A stretch of DNA of 64,000 nucleotides, from contig CM043944.1 of NCBI GenBank assembly GCA_014529385.2, positions 50,331,768-50,395,767 on the forward strand, read 5' to 3'. The position numbers were made by a program, and so were the translations under genes. Below the pieces are notes generated by a model. The model ran no database searches and was not told the origin of the DNA. It saw only the letters and a program-made list of their open reading frames with translations. Below are positions 8,606-19,766 of the stretch, in pieces. This DNA is from Adiantum capillus-veneris. Lineage: Eukaryota > Streptophyta > Polypodiopsida > Polypodiales > Pteridaceae. Within the stretch, counting starts at the first letter, position 1. Each line of letters opens with the position of its first letter.

Positions 8606-10680
8606 TGAGTGGCATAAAATGGTAACCATCTTTTGGCAACATTTTTCAGCCTACTCAACGTCCTCTTCCTCATATGTGTATATATTTTTCTACGCTATTA
8701 AGTTATCTAAAGTGAATTACTCCTCTTCGTTTAACCTTTGTGGCGACACATACATTGTACTCTTCCCAAAAATGTCACCTTAGTCATATATTTATATTAC
8801 CACCCTTTTCTTTTTTGCTTTGTAAATAAAAGTAAGCATACAATAACCAACTATTTACCCCCAAACTTTCTTACCTCTTGTGAATTAGTAGTAGAAAAAT
8901 AATATATCCATCTTCTATCCCATATAGATAAATTACCATAGAAAATCAACTCTCCACTTGTCTTTACCAAAGATTATGGTCCATCTCTATAAGTCTTCTA
9001 TGCCCCCTACATAGGTGGCCCAATATCTCTTAAGAATATACATATAGTTTTTCTCCTTTCAAAAAGACTCAAATTGTATATTCTTTTCACAAGAAAATAA
9101 TATTGGGCCCTCCTCTATTTGTTTACGCATCATACCCTTTTGAAAAAGCATGATTCCCCTTGGATGCATACAAGCAAAGCGCCCATACAAGAAGACTTGG
9201 AAGCAAAAGATTCCCTAGCCTAGTGTGGACCTTCCAAACCGAATTCCTTGGTGCATGGGCATGAAGAATAGTCCAAATTCATATCAAACATGTTGCGAAG
9301 GTCAAATTTGCCTTTTGAAGCATGTCATTCCGAGCTACAGGTAAAAAGTTATGGTCAAAATAGTGTAAATCTTTCAGATTCGCAGCAAAAGGGAACTGTA
9401 AATCAAGTAAATCAAGAGGGTGAGATCTTATTTTTCCCCTACTCATCTTCTAAAAGAGAAATGAGTGTTCAAGGTCACTTGCATGTGATGGGACCAACCT
9501 AAAGATGCTTTCTAAATGCCAAGACAAACAAGTTGAGATACCCCGCAGGAGCCACCCGTAGGGCCTCATGGTGGGGCCCACCTACATTATGCACCCCTAT
9601 GGAACCTTCACGGTCTAAAATGATATTTTTGGTGAATAAATAGTCCCTTTTATGTCCAATATTCAATGAGTGGTCAAAGGACCCTTAATTAGGGCTAATC
9701 ACTCACCCTAATTAAGTGTAGCATAATCCCACTCCTACACAACTATAAATAGCCCCCCTTGGAGAGACTCAAGGACACACACCTATATTTTCAACTTCAT
9801 GTTGTTTCTTGATCAATAGTAGAGAAAACCCCAACTCTCCCTCTTTCACATCCTCCCTCCTAACCCTCCTTTTTGGAGGAAGCGCAACTCTATCCTCCAC
9901 TCTTTCTATTCTACAATCTCTTACTCCATCAACCCAATAAATCATTTGTAGCACCTCAATAACTTGTAAATACATCATGATCTCTCTCATGGTTATGTTA
10001 ATGATCATTAAATCATCTTCAAAACTTTCAAGTGTCGCAATTCGTGATGGTTAGCTAGCGTCTATCCTCCCCTTAAAAGGTGTGCAAGAAATCAAGTAAG
10101 TGTTCTATTCTCAATTTACCATTGGTTTGTTTCTCCACACTTATTCAATTGGTCTAAAGAAATTTCTCACTCCAACTCTCTTTTGCTTCATTACATATGC
10201 ATGTGGCTACCTCTCATGGTGATTTTATTTGTGTCACGGCATTGCATAGATGGAGATGAGCTCTCTATGCAAAGTGTGTTAGTTTGATGTAACTGATTCT
10301 CTTGTGTGTTTGAGAGGCAAGTCTCGTGCGCATGATTTTTTTATGAGTGCTTGAGAGAGGAGTTTGGATGTATTATGGGTATTCTTATGGAGAGAAGGTG
10401 AATGGCGCTATTCCACAAATTTCATATTTCATTTGATGCAGGGCATTGGGTTGCATAATCGTTGATGGTGTTCAAGTGTCCAAAGTGTATATAGAGTAAG
10501 GGGGTTTTCAAAGTGTGTTGCTTGAGTGGGTGAGTGCAAGTGTTATTTTGATTGGTTTCCTTCTCCACTCCCAAAAGAAGGTGGTGCCCCAAGTAGTGTG
10601 CGTACCTCTTTACGAACATTTTGTGAGGGTAGGCCCATTGGTTTGGGTTTAGAGGCCCCATTTCAAAAAGCTTGCCCTCA
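8606..10680 (+). repeat. 5' LTR of the Tat-like element
   Basis: It starts TGAGTGGC, ends CCCTCA and matches 16804-18878 throughout. It contains a TATAAATAG box at 9744-9752, so transcription should start about 30 bp downstream, near 9780. Small open frames in it occur in both LTRs, but they carry no recognisable motif and are probably incidental. Confidence 0.93.
9744..9752 (+). promoter_or_regulatory. TATA box of the 5' LTR
   Basis: TATAAATAG lies 1.14 kb into the LTR, in the sequence CAACTATAAATAGCCCCC. The identical box is at 17942-17950 in the 3' LTR. Its position puts the expected RNA start about 900 bp before the LTR end. Confidence 0.7.
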
Positions 10681-10685
10681 TAAAG

Positions 10686-10703
10686 TGGTGCCCCCACTGA
10701 GGA
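10686..10703 (+). other. Candidate primer-binding site
   Basis: TGGTGCCCCCACTGAGGA begins 5 nt after the LTR. It resembles the tRNA-Asp-type primer site common in Tat and Athila elements (TGG-GCC near the start, G-GGA at the end) but with several changes. The identity of the primer tRNA is an inference. Confidence 0.45.
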
Positions 10704-11331
10704 ACATATTTCCAAGTTACCTTCAAATGTTTTAGTGATGAACAATGGAGTTCCCATCTATCCATTTCATTTTGCATAACACATTAGAGTAAATGTTCAC
10801 ATAGATAGAAATTTCTTTTTCCAGCAACGCATTGTTTTTATGTTTGGTGCAGAAAGACTTAGAGAAGTACTGGCATCACCCAATCCAATTGTACTTCCAA
10901 TCATCAATTATGAAACTTCTTTTGATGTTCACATTTTCATTTTGTTTTAAAGGCAGGAACAAGGAGGGGTGAAGGGGTGCTCAAGGGCCATATGAAGGAA
11001 TGAGGTCTTCAAACCAACAACGAGGAGTAGCACATGAATCACGATCAAAACAATGAACCTTTTAGGCCTATTGCTCGGCAATCCATTCATATAATCATTG
11101 CAACTAAGTTTAGGTTTCAATCTATCATAAGGAGGATATTTGGATCCACTTGCCTCAATGACATCAATGCTTCAATTAATCCATTTATTCTACCTATGAT
11201 AAAGTACGAATTAACAATGGATGTGTACATCTTCATTTTAATGTAATCAGATTTATAGTATCAACAATCTTGTGCGGCCCGTAAGAAAAAAGTTTCTTTA
11301 AAAAAAAAAAAATTCAAAAAGTCTAAACAAA
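10704..11331 (+). other. Leader between PBS and gag
   Basis: This is AT-rich, non-coding retrotransposon leader ending in an A-run about 25 bp before the gag ATG. No gene or repeat was recognised in it; packaging signals would be expected here. Confidence 0.5.
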
Positions 11332-12141
11332 ATGTCAAGTTCTTTTCCCACGTTCTATGCAAGAAGTGGGGAAGATGCGCAAGAGTTTCTTGACAACTTG
11401 GAGATGGCACATCTCATATCCGGGAGAGATGAAGAGGAAGTAAAGCTACGAGCCTTCCCGTTGGTTCTAAAAGCAGAAGCTAAAGCATGGTATGAGACCT
11501 TGCAACCCCAAATCAAGTCCAACTGGGAGAGACTGCGAGCAAGCTTCCTCTCCATGTTCGGGCAAGGTGATACTTCTGAAGGACTATGGAAATGTCTTAT
11601 TGGACATAAGCAGGTATCACTTGAAGACTATCCCTCTTATGAAGCAACCTTTGTCAATCTATGGGGTAGGTGGGAGGCTACATTAGAAAATCATGGTGGG
11701 GCACCTAACTTTCTAAAAAAAGAGAGATTCATGGTTGGCTTGTATCCACTTTTAAAGGCTAAAGTAGAGCTAAAATTCCCATCCACCTTCGAAGAAGCAC
11801 GTGAGGTAGCCATCATCAAGTTTAGAAAACTACACTTCCAAGCACATAGAGCAAGGGGTTTGAATGAAGTGAGTGAGAGGGAGTCTTCACAAACCATGGT
11901 AGCACCAATTAGAGGCCCTCTTGCACAATCTTCACAAATAGGAGATAACTCTCAATAAGAGGTTTTACAAAGGCTAACTCAACAGCTTGAGAACCTCACT
12001 CTGAATCTAGTACAGGGCCTACCTCAACAACGACAACCAAGAGAAGGGAATCGCAATCAACGAAGACAAGCTCAAGAGTTGCGATGTTGGAATTGCAATG
12101 AAATGGGCCATGGTATGTACAATTGTCCACATCCAAGGTGA
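11332..12141 (+). pseudogene. gag of the Tat-like element, one in-frame stop
   Basis: ATG at 11332 opens a capsid-type gag domain of 208 aa. Recognisable pieces are LKAEAKAWYETL, a WERLRASFLSMFGQ helix and FMVGLYPLLKAKVEL. A TAA at 11956-11958 interrupts it; the same frame then continues with a Q-rich linker to a zinc knuckle, C-x2-C-x4-H-x4-C (CWNCNEMGHGMYNC, 12085-12126), and stops at TGA 12139-12141. The knuckle binds the genomic RNA during packaging. The pol frame overlaps this end in the +1 register, so pol is reached either by a natural +1 shift or because of a small indel. The TAA is most simply a nonsense mutation. Confidence 0.82.
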
Positions 12142-15100
12142 CTTCCGGGAGACATATCCCCCCAAACCGCCTCCTCTCACTGTGCAGCATGAACTAGCTC
12201 AAGGCCCACAAATCCTTCGTCGACCACCAGCAGCAAATATACCTCCCATCCCACATGAGGAGGAAGAAAGAAGAGTCAACATCATCAAGCTAGAAGAGGT
12301 AATAGATGAGCATACTCTAAACTTTGATGTTATGCCGGTAGAAAAACACACAAGAGCACATGATAAGGATGAAGACATGAGAAGTGAAGGAACAAATTCA
12401 GCCAGAAGGGACAAGAAGAAGAAGTCAAAGATGGAAGAAGCTGAAAGTAGCAGGAAGAAAAGATCAAGGCGAAGGGAAATTGGTATCAACGACTTCCCAT
12501 TGGGAAAGGAGCTAGAGCCCTACAACATCCTGGAGGATTTACAAACCCAAAAGCCAAACATTTCATGGCCTCAACTTCTACACCTACCAGCCAAAGTAAG
12601 AAGGCAATGGCCAAAGTTGGTAAGTACAAGAATTCCAAAGAAGAAAGCAAATCTTTTCATTAAGGTTGTGGCCTCAAAGCTACAAAAAGATGTGGAACCC
12701 ATTGTGGATGCTTACATAAGGGGTAAAAAGGTGTCTAATGTATATGTTGATGGTGGAGCTCAAATGTGTGTGATCACGGAAAAATCAATGAATAGGTTAG
12801 GGCTTGAAATTACAAAGTCCTCTACTTGTCAAGCTAGGCTAGCCAACAACTCAAGTGTGAAGTGTTTGGGGATCATTGAAAACGTAAAAGTCTCTGTATG
12901 TAACATAGATGCACGAGTGGATATGTATGTCATGCCAGCTAAGGGGGAGGGCTATCCCATCATCCTAGGGAGGCCTTGGCTCATTGCTGTGAATGCAGAT
13001 CAAAAATGGGGAAGTGGTCGTTTGATTCTTAAGAAGGGTCAACCGGTGGTGTATGATTGGCGAGAAGGAAAGCAACTAGATATCAACTATGAAACCACGA
13101 CAGATGAAGAGAGCGAGGAGGAGAGTCCTTACTCAAGTGATGAGGAACCATCAACCAGTGAAGAGGAGTCTTCTTTGGAGGTAATGGGAATTGTATTTAA
13201 CGCCAACACCCAAGATGTTTCTGTAGAAGAAAAGCCAACAGACAATCACACACGAGGGGATGAAAGATGCCACCACCTTGAAGAAGGATTTGAGAAGATG
13301 CTTGTAAAAGATCTTACTTGTGAGGAGAAGAGGTCCTACATCAATATGTTAAGGAGGTATCCCAATTTGTTTATCACTGACTACTCACAAATAAGAGGTG
13401 TAGATGTAATAGAGCATCAAATTGAATTGAAACCAGGGACCAAACCCGTGGTTCAAAAGTTAAGGCGACTAGGATCTGTGCAACAAAAGGCTCTCCTACA
13501 AGAAGTGAATCGACTCTTGAAGGCTAGCTTCATCTATCCAGTATCCAACTCCGAATGGGTATCACCTATTGTAGTCACTCCCAAGAAGAATGGTAAGTGG
13601 AGGGTCTGCGTGGATTACAAACCCCTCAACGCTGCGACAAAGAGGGACCACTTCCCTCTCCCTTTCCAAGATGAAATTTTGAATGAAGTAGCAGGTCACG
13701 AATGCTACACTGTGTGTGATGGGTATTCAGGATATTTTCAAATTAGAATAGCAGAAGAGGACCAACCAAAAACCACCTTCATCACACCTTGGGGATGTTT
13801 TGCATTCAGAGTAATACCTTTTGGGCTCACCAATGCTCCTAGCACCTTCATGAGATTCACAATATTTGTATTTCAGCCATTCTTTGGAAAATCTATAAGA
13901 GTCTTTATGGATGATTTCTGTATTTATAGTTGTAGATCACTTCACTGCCAAAAGGTTGAAGAGGGGCTTAAGAGGCTCCATCAATTTGGGGGACAACTCA
14001 ACCCAGAGAAGTGTCATATCGGTGAATCTCAGGTGGTTTTGCTAGGCCATGTAGTTTCTTCACAAGAAATTCAAGTGGATCCCTCTAAAGTAGAGGCCCT
14101 TTTGTCATTATCTCCACCAACAACAACTAAGGAGCTAATGACCTTCAACCACAAAGTGAGGTACATGTCTCGCTTCATCCATCTCCTAGCAGAAGCCATC
14201 GCCCCTTTGCATAGGTTGGCAAGCCAATCCACATTTGAATTGGGGAGGGAACATGCAAAATGTTTTGAGGAAGTGAAGGGCATTCTTAGCTCTCTCCTAA
14301 TCCTAATGCCACCAGATCCAAAGGAGACTTACTATGTCACTCCAAGTGTAGGTTTCAAAGCAATTGGTGTTGTTTTGATGCAAAAAGATCCTAAAACATC
14401 ATACATGAGGCCGATCTATTTTGCAAGCAAGGTGGAGACTCTGGCCGAGAAGGGATACACTGAAATGGAGAAAGTGGTCTTTGCAATCTTGTTTGCGGTA
14501 AGGAAGTTTCGATCGTATCTTCTCTCTGTGACATTTGTTTTTCTCACCTTAGAGCACAATCTACCATATGTAGTACAACACATGAGCCTCTCATCTAGAA
14601 TAGCAAAGTGGGTGCTTGAACTCCAAGAATTTGAATACACTTTCCTTGTAGAAGATAGCACAAGAGCAGGACTTGCAGACATTCTCACCTACAAAGTGAG
14701 AGAAAGGGAAGGATCACGACTACAAAGAGAGGAAGGCTCAAAACAGTTCAAAGTGAAGGAAATTGATAATGCCCATACTTTATGCTTTGACGGAGCTTAT
14801 CAACGCCAACAAGACAAAGCAGTAGGGGGGATCATCATTTTGAACCCACAAAAGGAGGTAATGGTTAGAAAAGGTATCACTCTACCCAACATTCACTCTA
14901 ACAATGAGGCTGAGTATGCTGCTCTAACCCTTGGGTTAGAAGAATGCAAAGAATTAGGCATACAAAGACTTATTATAAAAGGTGATTCTTTGCTAGTGGT
15001 CTGGCAAATCCAAGGGACTTGGAGGTGCAAGAATCGTACATTGTTTGAGTGTCTTAGTAGTGTAAGATCTTTGATGAAGGGTTTTAAAGCAACACAGGTA

Positions 15101-16633
15101 CAACACATTGTGAGAACTCATAACAAGGAAGCAGACTTACTCACAAATGAAAAGCTTCAAATGGAGGTAGGAGGTGTGAAACTATATGAACCCAAATATC
15201 AAGGTCAAGAGGAGCTAAAAGACATTATCTTCTTTCTACAAGCAGGTGAGTGTCCCAAACACTTAGACAAGGTGCAAAGACATAGACTAGTTAAGAAGGC
15301 CACACTTTACCAGTTGATCGGGGATGATTTATATCACAAAGGGAAAGATTTGGTCTTGAGAAGAGTACCAGGTGTGCAAGAGATAGAGAAAATTATTCTT
15401 TCAGGTCATGATGATGTCTGCGGTGGTCACTTTTCTCAAGATATTACAAGTAGGAAGATTTTACAAGCAGGGTTTATTTGGCCGAGCTTACACCGTGATG
15501 TCCAATATTGGTGTAAGGCATGTAAGCCATGCCAAATTGCTGGGGATAGACAACTAACATATGAGCCTCGAGTTCCAATAATATCTTATGGCCCTTTTGA
15601 AAAGTGGGGTGTGGATGCAATAGATCCCCTACCTCGTACTTCTACAGGGAAGGTTTTCATCATCATGGGTGTTGACTACATGACACGATGGGAGAAAGCA
15701 ACAAGCACAACCCGAATCACAGCTGAAGAGGTATCAAAGTTTATTTTTGACCATATTTGTAGTAGGTTTGGAACACCCCTAGAAATCTTATCAGATTGAG
15801 GCCCGGGTTTTAGGGCTGACCTTCTGAATGATCTCTTGAGGAGGTTAAAAGTGAAACACCTGCATTCCACACCCTACTATCCTCAATGCAATGGGTTGGT
15901 AGAAAAAGTGAATGGAATGATATGTAAGATCATTTCTAAGCAGGTTGTGGACCGGCCTAATGATTGGGATCGCCATTTGACGGCTGCTCTTTGGGCGTGT
16001 AGGACATCTTTCAAGGTATCTACCCAATTCACCCCTTTTCATCTAGTTTATGGACAGGAGGCACTTCTCCCCATTGAGGTAGAGCTCTCAAGCTTGTGTG
16101 TTCTTGCAAGAGTGGCAAAAAAACCAAAAGAGGTTCTACATGAAAGGATCTTAGATCTCCAATGACTTGAGCTAGATAGACAAGAGTCCATTGATCACTA
16201 CATCAACAAAGCGACAAGCCAAAGGGACAAAATCAACAAGAAGCTCAAGGGGAAAGGATTGAAGGAAGGTATGTTGGTTCTTCGCTATGATAACCGACTT
16301 GATACTCGACTTGACAAAAAGTTTTTGCAAAGATGGGAGGGACCTTTCATGATAAAAACAAAGTTTGGGAATGGTAGTTACAGATTAGCAGATTTATAAG
16401 GAAAACTCCACAAGACCAGAGTCAATGAATAGAAATTAAAGCCCTACTTTCAACGTATCAATCCGTTGATAGGAAGTCATCTGCCTACATCATCTAAGCT
16501 CCAAATTGGCATGGCTCCCTTCGGCTTGGCAAATGCTCCACCTATTTTTAAAGCTTTGATGTGCAAAGAAGAACCAGCCTTGGAATCTGAACATACCCAA
16601 GGCAACCCTCCCATCTCCGATTTATGGGATTGA
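12098..16633 (+). pseudogene. pol of the Tat-like element: PR, RT, RNase H, aRNase H, INT
   Basis: The frame is open from 12098 to 15796 (1,233 aa). In order it shows: a lysine/acid-rich linker; retropepsin with VYVDGGAQMCVI (DGGA instead of the usual D-S/T-G-A); RT with PKKNGKWRVCVDY, PFGLTNAPSTF and catalytic FMDDFCIY; RNase H1; a second RNase H beginning LCFDGAYQ with NNEAEYAAL and KGDSLLVV; integrase zinc finger H-H-C-C (HFSQDITSRKI to CKPCQ); and the integrase core up to LEILSD. TGA at 15797-15799 interrupts the core just after its second Asp. The same frame then runs on through the catalytic Glu (NGLVEKVNG) with further stops at 16163, 16397 and 16430. WEGPF marks the integrase C-terminal module. 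Confidence 0.88.
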
Positions 16634-16785
16634 GGTAATGAAAAGCAGGTCTAATGGAGTAAAAGAGTGCATGACACTCCTATTGGGGAAAAAAAAGGTG
16701 GAAAAGAAAAAATGACCAAAAAAAGAGAAAAAAAAAGAAGAAAAAGAAGCAACACCGTCCTCCTAAAGATATGAATATCTCTAGG

Positions 16786-16803
16786 CTTGGGGGAGGGCTA
16801 ATA
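16786..16803 (+). other. Polypurine tract of the Tat-like element
   Basis: GGCTTGGGGGAGGGCTAATA directly precedes the TG that opens the 3' LTR. This is the plus-strand primer expected for LTR elements. Confidence 0.7.
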
Positions 16804-18878
16804 TGAGTGGCATAAAATGGTAACCATCTTTTGGAAACATTTTTAAGCCTACTCAACGTCCTCTTCCTCATATGTGTATATATTTTTCTACGCTATTAAG
16901 TTATCTAGAGTAACTTCCCCCTCTTCGTTTAACCTTTGTGGCGACACATACATTGTACTCTTCCCAAAAATGTCACCTTAGTCATATATTTATATTACCA
17001 CCCTTTTCTTTTTTGCTTTGTAAATAAAAGTAAGCATACAATAACCAACTATCTACCCCCAAACTTTCTTACCTCTTGTGAATTAGCAGTAGAAAAATAA
17101 TATATCCATCTTCCATCCCATATAGATAAATTACCATGGAAAATCAACTCTCCACTTGTCTTTACCAAAGATTATGGTCCATCTCTATAAGTCTTCTATG
17201 CCCCCTACATAGGTGGCCCAATATCTCTTAAGAATATACATATAGTTTTTCTCCTTTCAAAAAGACTCAAATTGTATATTCTTTTCACAAGAAAATAATA
17301 TTGGGCCCTCCTCTATTTGTTTACGCATCATACCCTTTTGAAAAAGCATGATTCCCCTTGGATGCATACAAGCAAAGCGCCCATACAAGAAGACTTGGAA
17401 GCAAAAGATTCCCTAGCCTAGTGTGGACCTTCCAAACCGAATTCTTTGGTGCATGGGCTTGAAGAATAGTCCAAATTCATATCAAACATGTTGAGAAGGT
17501 CAAATTTGCCTTTTGAAGCATGTCATTCCGAGCTACAGGTAAAAAGTTATGGTCAAAATAGTGTAAATCTTTCAGATTCGCAGCAAAAGGGAACTGTAAA
17601 TCAAGTAAATCAAGAGGGTGAGATCTTATTTTTCCCCTACTCATCTTCTAAAAGAGCAATGAGTGTTCAAGGTCACTTGCATGTGATGGGACCAACCTAA
17701 AGATGCTTTCTAAATGCCAAGACAGACAAGTTGAGATACCCCGCAGGAGCCACCCGTAGGGCCTCATGGTGGGGCCCACCTACATTATGCACCCCTATGG
17801 AACCTTCACGGTCTAAAATGATATTTTTGGTGAATAAATAGTCCCTTTTATGTCCAATATTCAATGAGTGGTCAAAGGACCCTTAATTAGGGCTAATCAC
17901 TCACCGTAATTAAGTGTAGCATAATCCCACTCCTACACAACTATAAATAGCCCCCCTTGGAGAGACTCAAGGACACACACCTATATTTTCAACTTCATGT
18001 TGTTTCTTGATCAATAGTAGAGAAAACCCCAACTCTCCCTCTTTCACATCCTCCCTCCTAACCCTCCTTTTTGGAGGAAGCGCAACTCTATCCTCCACTC
18101 TTTCTATTCTACAATCTCTTACTCCATCAACCCAATAAATCATTTGTAGCACCTCAATAACTTGTAAATACATCATGATCTCTCTCATGGTTACGTTAAT
18201 GATCATTAACTCATCTTCAAAACTTTCAAATGTCGCAATTCGTGATGGTTAGCTAGCGTCTGTCCTCCCCTTAAACGGTGTGCAAGAAATCAAGTAAGTG
18301 TTCTATTCTCAATTTACCATTGGTTTGTTTCTCCACACTTATTCAATTGGTCTAAAGAAATTTCTCACTCCAACTCTCTTTTGCTTCATTACATATGCAT
18401 GTGGCTACCTCTCATGGTGATTTTATTTGTGTCACGGCATTGCATAGATGGAGATGAGCTCTCTATGCAAAGTGTGTTAGTTTGATGTAACTGATTCTCT
18501 TGTGTGTTTGAGAGGCAAGTCTTGTGCGCATGATTTTTTGATGAGTGCTTGAGAGAGGAGGAGTTTGGATGTATTATGGGTATTCTTATGGGGAGAAGGT
18601 GAATGCTATTCCACAAATTGCATATTTCATTTGATGCACGGCATTGGGTTGCATAATTGTTGATGGTGTTCAAGTGTCCAAAGTGTATATAGAGTAAGGG
18701 GTTTTTCAAAGTGTGTTGCTTGAGTGGGTGAGTGCAAGTGTTATTTTGATTGGTTTCCTTCTCCACTTCCAAAAGAAGGTGGTGCCCCAATTAGTGTGCG
18801 TACCTCTTTACGAACATTTTGTGAGGGTAGGCCCATTGGTTTGGGTTTAGAGGCCCCATTTCGAAAAGCTCGCCCTCA
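16804..18878 (+). repeat. 3' LTR of the Tat-like element
   Basis: It is 2,075 bp and aligns end to end with the 5' LTR with about 36 differences. It carries the same TATAAATAG (17942-17950). GTAG follows immediately as target duplication. Confidence 0.93.
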
Positions 18879-18882
18879 GTAG

Positions 18883-19013
18883 TAAGTTAGCACCACTAAC
18901 CATGTGTGGTGGGTGGTGATGTGTGCTAGGGGCGGCAATGGGAGGTAGTGGTGGTGGGATGGAAAAAAAACTCACTCCAAAGCTCGCTTTGTCAAGCGCG
19001 CTCCGTAATCGTC
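18883..19013. other. Short spacer between two retroelements
   Basis: About 130 bp with GT-rich sequence (GGTAGTGGTGGTGG), resembling the sequence left of the Tat-like element (8530-8605). It is probably the original target DNA. It ends where homology to copy B begins. Confidence 0.4.
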
Positions 19014-19147
19014 CCCTAGTTCCAAGATTCTATCATTTGATGGATCTTGTAACTGGTCGAGCACATCCTCTAGGAAACAAATTTATAATTGATCATAGAT
19101 CTGACACCACAGTTCACTCGGTCCCATTGTAGTATTGTTACACATAT

Positions 19148-19740
19148 AAAGTGGACACTGATGTTGAGGAAGATTCTCCTTATATGGATGTACTACCTGG
19201 GATCACTGAGTCGGACAATGTGGATTGGATCCACTTAGCAGCAACCATAGACACTTGGTAAAACAAGGGGACCACCTGGGTAACACCTGAGAGGGATGAA
19301 ATGACACCCCTCGTACCCTTACTAGAAGCAATGCATATAGCTTCTGATGACCTACAAGATGAAGGTTTGACTTGCGTTGGAGCCAGTAGCGTCTCACAGG
19401 ATTATAGCCCACACAATTCATAGTTAGATTATCAATTGAAATTAACTCTGAGGACAAGAATACGAGTTAAATCTTAGTACAAATGTGAAAACAAACCATT
19501 CAGGGCCCAGTGGTACCCTAGATGACAATCTATCCAAGGGAGCAAAAGACACAAGTAGCTATTCATCTAGTGACTCTTCACCAGAGATCAATCGTAATTG
19601 AAAATTAGACAAGAAGAGTCAGAGATATAAGAGGCGATGATATCGAGCAAATGTGCATGCTAGAATAAATGAAAAGAAATCTACCACAAAATGGTATAAT
19701 TATATAGGGGCCTGTTATGCTCATCAAAAGTTGGTAGATA
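19148..19740 (+). pseudogene. Copy A protease-RT linker region, decayed
   Basis: Translated pieces match the copy B protein at 55277-55690: SPYMDVLP, ESDNVDW, HLAATIDTW, HIASDDLQDEGLT, SVSQDYSP. A TAA at the TIDTW position and other stops break the frame. The domain has no recognised function; it lies between protease and RT. Divergence from B is moderate. Confidence 0.65.
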
Positions 19741-19766
19741 ACTAGGGTGAATACCTTCAAAGCGTT

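Larger units (their letters stand above)
8606..18878 (+). mobile_element. Complete Ty3/gypsy LTR retrotransposon, dual-RNase-H (Tat-like)
   Basis: Two LTRs of exactly 2,075 bp begin TGAGTGGC and end CCCTCA. They are flanked by GTAG at 8602-8605 and 18879-18882, a 4-bp target duplication. Inside, in order, are a primer-binding site, a 650-bp leader, gag, protease, RT, RNase H, a second RNase H, integrase and a polypurine tract. I counted about 36 differences between the LTRs, including one 3-nt gain and one 3-nt loss, so about 98% identity and a fairly recent insertion. The extra RNase H between the normal one and the integrase is the known hallmark of Tat/Ogre-type plant elements. In-frame stops in gag and in integrase make this copy non-autonomous. 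Confidence 0.93.

Noticed and set aside
9290-9502. 70-aa frame found in both LTRs of the Tat-like element (also 17488-17700)
   Set aside because: Its presence in both LTRs follows from LTR duplication, and the LTRs are too similar for the open frame to be informative. No motif seen.
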